Source: Bidens hawaiensis (taxonomy: Eukaryota > Streptophyta > Magnoliopsida > Asterales > Asteraceae). From it: a stretch of 64,000 nt of DNA. The stretch lies in assembly GCA_021521415.1 (NCBI GenBank), contig JAIQDT010002058.1:1-64000 (forward strand), in the 5' to 3' direction. How positions within the stretch are numbered: position 1 is the first letter of the stretch; each line of letters begins with the position of its first letter. A program made the translations under genes and the position numbers. Under the pieces are notes generated by a model. That model was not told where the DNA came from and made no database searches. It was given only the letters and a program-made list of their open reading frames with translations. Below are positions 57,031-64,000 of this stretch, one piece after another.

Positions 57031-58262
57031 TGTTGGGTCAAGAGTTTGACCCAAATGAAGGAGATTAGACCTAAACGAAGAATATGGAAGATTGGAATCT
57101 TCTCAACCTCCTTAGAAACTGCTAAATATTGAATCCGAGCACACCTTGGAACTCCGAGCAAGCTTTTACTAAGCCGAGTACGAGATTTTGCCTTCCGGGC
57201 AAGGTTTACTTCAAATAGTCTTCTTAAGTGGATATCCGAGCAAGGTATGCTTTTTAATGATTTCCCGAGTAAGGATCACTGATTTGGCATCTCCGAGCAA
57301 GGTTCACTTTGTCAAGCAGGGTTGTTCTTCAAGACCAAGTATTTTACTCATCCGAGTAAGGTTTGGTTAACCAAGTCCATGAAGCCAAGTGATTGGAAGA
57401 CCGGGAAAGGTATTCTTTAATAATTATGGTCCGAGTATACTTGATGAGTTAAAGGAATATCTCTAAGTTATATCGAGTAAGGTTCTGCTCAAGTAAGGTA
57501 TGTACTCCCGTGTACGCCTTATCAACAAGTTATTCAATGACAATGAGCCGAACAGGACCATAGAAGAATAAGGTTGCTCGTAAGGATTTTTCGGGAAAAG
57601 TTTGATAAGTTCAAGAAGATTGAAGTCTACTCGGTGAATATTTTACTTGGTAAAATATTCTTTAAGTAAAGTCTACCCGGAAACTGATCCCGAGTACACT
57701 TCTATGTTTACCAAGTCTGAAGGAAGGCCGAGTACACTGCGTACTCGGAGACTGAAGATTAATGAAAAGCCTACCCGGAAGACTTGTTTTACACTTAGCT
57801 TATTTTGAATATGTAATTTGAATACGTATGATTGTATTTAGGGTTTCTAGAAGGAATGACAGTTGTCCTAGGTTGGCAGGCCTATAAATAGAATATTTAG
57901 GGCACGCCGCCAAGGAGAGGCAGATGGACACATGATACGGATAAGACCGAAACATTAATTGAGAATATTTTGTGTGTGCCGGCTGTCCTAGGATTCCTTA
58001 TAAAACCCTAAATCGATTACCCCGTTTGTATGATTAACATTATATAAATGGAAATCTTTTGAGTGAATCCTGTGTGTGCCATCTATCTTTGAATATTCAT
58101 TGCAACCGTATGTTTGTTATTGATTACGCCTTTAACAAATGGTTATCTTTCTAAATATAGTAACCCATCATTAACTCTCTTGTCAACACGATTAATTTTG
58201 TGTGAGTAATGACATGATTGATTAAGATCCGAGCCGAATCGACCATATGAAGGGACCTGACA
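57031..58262 (+). repeat. SIRE LTR shared by SIRE-A (3') and SIRE-B (5')
   Basis: This 1232-bp LTR starts TGTTGGGTCAAG and ends GGGACCTGACA. A 7-bp stem GGGTCAA/TTGACCC lies at 57035-57052. The CGAG-type repeat recurs about 14 times at 57130-57755. A TATA box is at 57883 (TATAAATA). It directly follows the SIRE-A third frame and directly precedes the SIRE-B primer site. The boundaries rest on one copy, so they are less certain than for the other elements. Confidence 0.8.
57883..57890 (+). promoter_or_regulatory. TATA box of the SIRE LTR
   Basis: TATAAATA within aggcctataaatagaat, about 380 bases before the LTR end, is placed for transcription of SIRE-B. Confidence 0.65.
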
Positions 58263-58264
58263 AG

Positions 58265-58276
58265 TGGTATCAGAGC
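58265..58276 (+). other. primer-binding site of SIRE-B
   Basis: TGGTATCAGAGC, two bases after the LTR end, matches initiator tRNA-Met. Confidence 0.93.
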
Positions 58277-58588
58277 TGAATACTGCTATTTTTAGAAAGA
58301 GTGTTGCTGATTAAAGATTTGAAGAAGAATGACGTAAGCAGGCACTGTTCGATTGATTTGTGATGTCAGCAGCCTTGTTCTTCATTTTTCTTTCAGATCT
58401 ACAATTTTCGGTGTTTTCTTTTCCTTGTTTAAATTAAAGTTTTAATCTTTATATCTAAATCTTGTTCCAATCACATCAGACACATCAGATCTGAGCATTC
58501 GGTTTCAGATCTGATTATTTTTGAAAAACTTTTTATCAAAGAAACTGATTTTTGATTTCTCAAAATATCTGGATATGAGGAACAAGAG

Positions 58589-61500
58589 GTGTCTACTAAC
58601 AAGATACCAAGGTTGTATGGACAGGAAAACTTTATCAAATGGAAGTTACTCTTTGAAGCAGCCGTATGCTACAATGACACTGACATGTGGAACTCCGTCA
58701 AGAATGGTCCGCAAACTACTGTAGAAGAAGGTGTAAATGCTACTACAACTGCTGCTGTAAGAGAAAAGATGAGAAAGGTGGATGACAAAGCCTTGGCTAT
58801 GATTAAGCTAGGTTTGTCGTGGGAGATACTGACCAAGGTGGCTCATCACACAACTGCCAAACAAATTTATGATGCCATCCTTGAGATGTATGAAGGGAAC
58901 TCTGAACTGAAAAAAATAAAGAAGCAAAGATTGAAGCAACAGTTGGAAAGATTCAAATATAGGGATGGAGAAAGGTTGAAATCAATACTAGAACGTTTTC
59001 TGAGTATTGTGAATGAGTTGAGAACAACTAATTATGTAATGACTGATTTTGATTTGAATACAAAGTTACTCAACTCAATGCCAAAAGAATGGTATACTGC
59101 TTGCAAATTCATCATTCAAAAGAAGAATTTCAATGAATTGAAATTGGATGATGTGGTATGTTTTCTTCAAGCTGCTGAACTTGAAATGATTGAGAATGAA
59201 ATGATTAAGGAAGATAGACCAAGCTTCAATGTTTCAAATGCATTGATTACCCCTATGGGAAACCTGTCAACAAAGAACCAACAACAAATTCCCATCATAG
59301 AAGAACCAGCTGAACATAATGTTGTGACTCCAAAATCTTTCATTGGGGGTAGCACAAGTACTCAAGGAAATCAGCAGAGGTTCAATGTGCAACTAATTGA
59401 TGATTCTGACTCTACCTCTATGTCTAGTGGAAATGTTACTAACCCTGTAACAGGACATGTTCAAAACAATGAGACACAAGCTTTGTTGTCTATGTTCACT
59501 GAGTCATATAATGCATTTGTTGCAAAGAACATGATTCACACAAGTGTGGTTCAAGATGATTTAGAACAAATTGATGCAGATGACTTAGAAGACATGGATT
59601 TGAAATGGCAAGCTGCCATGTTGGGTTTGAGAAGTAGAAGGCTGTATAACAGAACTGGTAGAACTCTGGTCTCTGGTCCTAGTGACAGGATTGGGTTTGA
59701 CAAGTCAAAAGCAATATGCTACAATTGTCAGCAACCTGGTCATTTTGCAAGAGAATGCAATCAACCAAGAAATTTTCGGATAAATCAATTTCATAATCAA
59801 CAACCAGGAGGTCAGCATCAATATCAACAGAATCAACCAAGAGGTCAGCAGCATTACCAACAAAATCAACCAAGATTCAACAACAACAGCAATCAAATGA
59901 ACAAATTCAACAACAACTACAACCCAAACTTCAAAAACTTTCAGTCTCAAATGAATAAACAACAACAAAGTATGCAACAAAATCAAGGTTTTCAAATGAA
60001 TAACAATCAAAACCTTCAAGCTATTCAAAATGTTCCTAACAACACTGTTCCAGCAAATCAAAATCAGATCAGAAATCAAGGAAATGTGGCAGTGACTACA
60101 CAACATGAAGGAAGTTTTGATTGGAGCAGTCATGAAGAGGACATTGCAGATGATATCAGGAAAGCAAATGTGGCATTCATGGCCATAATTGAGAAAGAAA
60201 AGGGATCATCTTCTCAGAAACAGGCCACTCCATTGAATGATATATGGTATATGGATAGTGGTTGTTCTAGGCACATGACTTGTGACAAGAGGTCACTTGT
60301 GAACTATGAAGAGAAATATGAAGGTCCTGTTGCTTTCGGGAGTGATGAAAATGGTGGAAAGATTGTGGGAAAAGGAATCTTGACAAATGGAAAGGTGTCA
60401 TTTGATAATGTGTTTCATGTTGAGGGACTTCAATACATTCTTCTGAGCATATCACAGATGTGTGATAAAGGTTACAAAGTTAGTTTTGATGATTCTCATT
60501 GCTTCATCTTAAAACTTGAGTTTGTAATTCCACTTGAGATGATTATGATGATGGCACCCAGAAATGGAAACTTATATGAGTTAAATATGAAAGAAGCCAT
60601 TTCAAGAGGTGGTGCATGTTTTGTCTCCAAAGCCACTGAAAATGAATCAAAATTGTGGCATAGGAAATTGTGTCATGTAAACTTAAAAAACATGAATAGA
60701 CTGGTCAAGGGTGAACATGTGATTGGTTTACCTACAAGAGAATTTAAGTTTGATGATCACTGTGACTCAATTCAAAAGGGAAAACAACACAAGTCTACTC
60801 ATAAGACAAAGCTCATCAATTCAATTGATCAACCACTTGATTTACTTCACATGGATCTTTTTGGTCCTGTGAGTGTGCCAAGTATTGGAAAGAAAAGATA
60901 CTGTCTGGTGATCATTGATGACTATTCTAGATATACTTGGGTCTATTTCCTAAGTACCAAGGATGAGTCTGCTGAGTTGATTATGGGTTGTGTTACAATG
61001 ATTGAGAACAAGCTGAATAAGAAAGTCAAAATGATGAGAAGTGACAATGGTACAGAGTTCAAAAATGAAGTTATGGAAGAATTCTGCACAAAGAAAGGAA
61101 TATTTCAATAATTCTCAGCTCCTAGAACTCCTGAACAAAATGGTGTGGGAGAAAGAAGAAACAGAACTTTGATAGAAGCTTCCAGAACCATGATGGCTGA
61201 TGCAAATCTGCCTGTCACTTTTTGGGCTGAAGCAATCAATACAATATGTTATGTTCAGAACAGAGTACTTGTAAACAAAAGGCATAATAAGAGTCCATAT
61301 GAAATTTTCAATAATAGAAAGCCTTACATCAAGTTTTTCAAGCCCTTTGGTTGCAAATGTTTTCTGTTGAACACTAGAGATTATTTGAACAAGTTTCAAA
61401 CTAAGTCACTAGATTGTTTCTTTGTTGGATATTCTACTCACTCAAAGGCATACAGAGTTTATGTGAAAGATCACATGAGTGTGATAGAGTCATCTGACAT

Positions 61501-63680
61501 CATTTTTAATGAAAATCAATTCAACACAGTCAGTGGTGCAACATGGCTGTTTGATCATGAAAAGTTAATAAAGTCATTCAAGATTTATTCTAAAGACTTT
61601 AATGATTCATTCTACAAGACCAGTACACATGTTGAAGAGAGTAAGAAGAAAGAACTGGACTTGGAAGAGTTGTGGAAAAAGGTTGCAAGAAAAGAAAAGG
61701 AATATACTTTTGTGAAAAGCTCCTCAAGCAATGCCATTGAACAAGATGAGGAAGTAAACAATCAGGACATTCCAAATGTACAAAATGATCATGTTCAGAA
61801 TGGGAGTGACACATGCAACCAATCAAATGAAGATGAGAATGCTTCCACAGCAAGATTTCAAGACTTGTTTCAAAGCTTGAATCTGGGAAACAATGGTGCA
61901 TCTACTTCAGGACAAACCAATGATGAAGCACCAGAGTTTCATGATGCAGAAGCTGATTTGATCATTGAAGAACCTGAACTTAATGAATCAAATCTTGACA
62001 CAAATTTGTCTACAAATATGATAATACAAACTCCTAATGTTGAAAAGGATCATCCTGCTGAAAATATCATTGGTGACTTGCATGAAAGAGTAACAAGGAG
62101 TCATTCTGTGATAGCAAACATCTGTCTGTACTCTTGCTTTATATCCCAATTAGAACTAAAGAATATTGCTCAAGCATTAAAAGACAATAGTTGGGTAGAG
62201 GCTATGCAAGAGTAATTGGCCCAGTTTAGAGATTTACATGTGTGGGATCTTGTAGACAAGCCACATGACATATATGCAATTGGAACCAAATGGGTGTTTA
62301 GAAACAAAAGGGATGCAAGGGGTTTGGTGATTAAGAACAAAGCAAGACTTGTAGCACTGGGATGTCTTCAAGAAGAAGGGATAGACTTTGAGGAAGTGTT
62401 TGCACCAGTTGCAAGACTGGAAGCCATAAGAATTTTTCTTGCATATGCTGCCTCAAAGAACATAAGAGTATTCCAGCTTGATGTTAAATCTGCATTCCTA
62501 AATGGAAAGATTGATGAAGAAGTGTATGTGGCTCAACCACCAGGTTTTGAGGATCCCATGTATCCAAACAGGGTGTATAAGTTAAACAAAGCCCTTTATT
62601 GATTGCATCAGGCTCCTAGAGCATGGTATGATGAGCTATCAACTCATTTAGTTGAAAATGGTTTCACAAGGGGGGCATTGACAAGACACTCTTCTACAGA
62701 AGAAAAGGGTCAGATTTGTTGCTTTTACAAGTCTATGTTGATGATATCATATTTGGATCTACAAATGAAAATATGTGTTTGGAGTTTGAAGAGGTGATGA
62801 AGTCCAAGTACAACATGAGTTCCATGGGTGAAATGAACTTCTTTTTGGGGCTGCAAGTTCAACAAATGGCTGAAGGGATCTTCATTCACTAAACTAAGTA
62901 TGTGCAGGACATTTTGAATAAGTTCAACTGTCATGATTACAAGACTGCTTCAACTCCAATGGACACCAAAGAAAAAATGATAGCTGATGAAAAGGGGGAG
63001 TCAGTTGATGAGCATGAATACAGAGCCAAGATTGGATCTCTGATGTATCTGACTGCAACAAGACCATATATCATGTTTGCTGTGTGTGTGTGTGCTAGGT
63101 TCCAGTCAAATCCAAAAGTCTCCCACATGATTGCTGTTAAAAGAATATTCAGATACTTGAAGGGAAGACCAGACTTAGGGATTTGGTATCCAAAGAACCA
63201 ATCCTTTGATCTGATTGCATATACAGACAGTGATTATGATGGATGCAATATGAGTAGAAAGTCAACATCAGGGGGAAGCCAGTTTTTTGGAGAAAGGCTA
63301 GTGTCATGGCAATGCAAGAAACAGACTACAGTATCAATCTCCACTGCAGAAGCTGAATATATTGCTGCATCTGCCTGCTGTGCATAAGTTCTCTGGATTC
63401 AAAATTAGATGCTGGACTATGGTTTGAATTTTCTCAACACCCCTATTCTTATTGATAATACTGCTGCATATTTTACTGTTAAGAACCCTGTGCGTGTAAG
63501 ACTAAGCACATTGAAATCAGACATCACTTCATCAGAGATTGCAGTGAAAAAGGTTTGATTGAAATGCAAAGAGTTGATACAAGTGATAATTTGGCTGACT
63601 TATTCACCAAACCACTTGATAGAACCAGGTTCAACTTTCTTTTGAAAGACCTGGGGATGATCAACTCTGATAAAATCTGA
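58589..63680 (+). pseudogene. SIRE-B Gag-Pol, interrupted by stops and one frameshift
   Basis: Residues count from 58589 (MSTNKIPRLYGQENF). Gag has a UBN2-type body, a DLEDMDLKWQAAM block, a CCHC knuckle (C377, C380, H385, C390) and a long Gln/Asn-rich stretch. Protease has DSG at 556-558. Integrase has D756, D819 and E855; a TAA at 61109-61111 falls between the last two. Reverse transcriptase has YVDD (62734-62745), after a TAA at 62213, a TGA at 62600 and a 1-base loss near 62680. A TAA near 62890 precedes RNase H (YTDSDYDGCNMSRKS, STAEAEYIAASACCA), then TAA at 63385 and TAG near 63410. Catalytic motifs are otherwise intact. The start is the first ATG after a 310-base leader. Confidence 0.9.
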
Positions 63681-64000
63681 TTAAGGATGTGTGCTTGGTT
63701 GGGTACCTCTATGTGCTACTTGAATATTTTAGAAGAGGTTATACTTGCTGAATATGTTGCTGAATATGTTACTGAGTATGTTAAATGTTATGTGACTTAA
63801 CTGTTTCTATGTGTGTCTCTCTGTGATAACTGATTATTTTATTAGAGATTACACATATTGAATATGTTTCAACTGAATGTTGATTGAATATGTTTTGATT
63901 ATGTCACAAGCTTGAAGTTAACTGATAGGTGCTTAAGTAACTATCTGTGCAATTTGTTTGAAATTGATGATAATTCTTGACTATCATGTTAACTGATCTG
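63681..64000 (+). other. SIRE-B spacer after Pol
   Basis: It is non-coding and T/G-rich, with short repeats of gaatatgttgctgaatatgtt at about 63740-63780. It corresponds to the SIRE-A spacer starting at 38191. No gene is seen. Confidence 0.6.

Larger units (their letters stand above)
33365..58262 (+). mobile_element. SIRE-A: 5'-truncated SIRE-type copia element, split by Gypsy2
   Basis: Part one (33365-38611) holds a partial Gag and degenerate Pol. Part two (52915-58262) holds a long non-coding spacer, the third reading frame and one LTR. Between them lies Gypsy2 with the duplication TTTTG, and removing it restores a continuous sequence. No 5' LTR, primer site or Gag N-terminus is present at the left end, where an LTR-like fragment abuts. 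Pol matches SIRE-B closely, so both belong to one family. Stops and frameshifts throughout make it inactive. Confidence 0.85.
58265..64000 (+). mobile_element. SIRE-B: SIRE-type copia element, inactive, runs off right edge
   Basis: From the primer site the order is leader, Gag (58589), protease, integrase, reverse transcriptase, RNase H (to 63680) and the start of the spacer that precedes the third frame. The third frame and 3' LTR lie beyond the window. Gag-Pol is one long frame interrupted by a handful of point stops and one frameshift, so decay is recent compared with SIRE-A. Confidence 0.88.

Overview
This window is plant nuclear DNA, and nearly all of it is transposable elements. Initiator tRNA-Met primer-binding sites in long LTRs, Ty1/copia and Ty3/gypsy polyproteins, a hAT transposon with an 8-bp target duplication, a Mutator-like element with a 9-bp duplication and one plant-specific DUF1644 zinc-finger gene all point to a eudicot. 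The style of the SIRE-type copia elements, with an extra 3' reading frame, suggests Asteraceae; that last step is inference. All coordinates come from reading the sequence by eye; no alignment or database search was run.

Layout. (1) 1-9386, minus strand: a decayed SIRE-type copia element (SIRE-C) running off the left edge. (2) 9490-13303: an older gypsy-like promoter/leader fragment split by a solo LTR (10216-12371, near-perfect 5-bp duplication). (3) 13312-16907: a complete hAT element with 14-bp terminal inverted repeats, one frameshifted BED-type transposase, and a second, opposite-strand 90-aa BED-finger reading frame with its own TATA box. (4) 17785-19950: the only recognisable host gene (DUF1644 family, minus strand), probably with an intron in its 5' leader. 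(5) 20284-21254: a non-autonomous Mutator-like element with ~190-bp inverted arms. (6) 21520-30449: a young, structurally complete Tekay-type gypsy element (Gypsy1) with an unbroken 1480-1498 aa Gag-Pol frame, inserted into an older Tat-like gypsy fragment.

(7) 33365-58262: a second SIRE element (SIRE-A, plus strand) split at 38606/52920 by a minus-strand Tekay-type gypsy (Gypsy2, 38612-52914, duplication TTTTG), which is itself split by a 2.3-kb non-coding LTR element (45794-48092, duplication TACTT). (8) The SIRE-A 3' LTR (57031-58262) is followed directly by a primer-binding site and a third SIRE copy (SIRE-B, 58265 to the right edge), so two copies share one LTR.

The nesting gives an order of events: SIRE-A, then Gypsy2 (LTRs differ by roughly 1.7%), then the small LTR element (2 substitutions and one 5-bp indel between its LTRs). 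Gypsy1 (about 8 substitutions and a 3-bp indel between LTRs of ~2.1 kb) is also recent. The most unusual structures are non-coding: hairpin arrays with compensatory changes in the Gypsy1 LTR, a putative leader intron kept in three unrelated-looking Tekay-type LTRs, a 26-bp-period palindrome array in the small LTR element, and a dispersed CGAGYAARSTT-like repeat in SIRE-A and its LTR. Coding outliers are the BED-only frame in the hAT element and the 3' frame of the SIRE copies.
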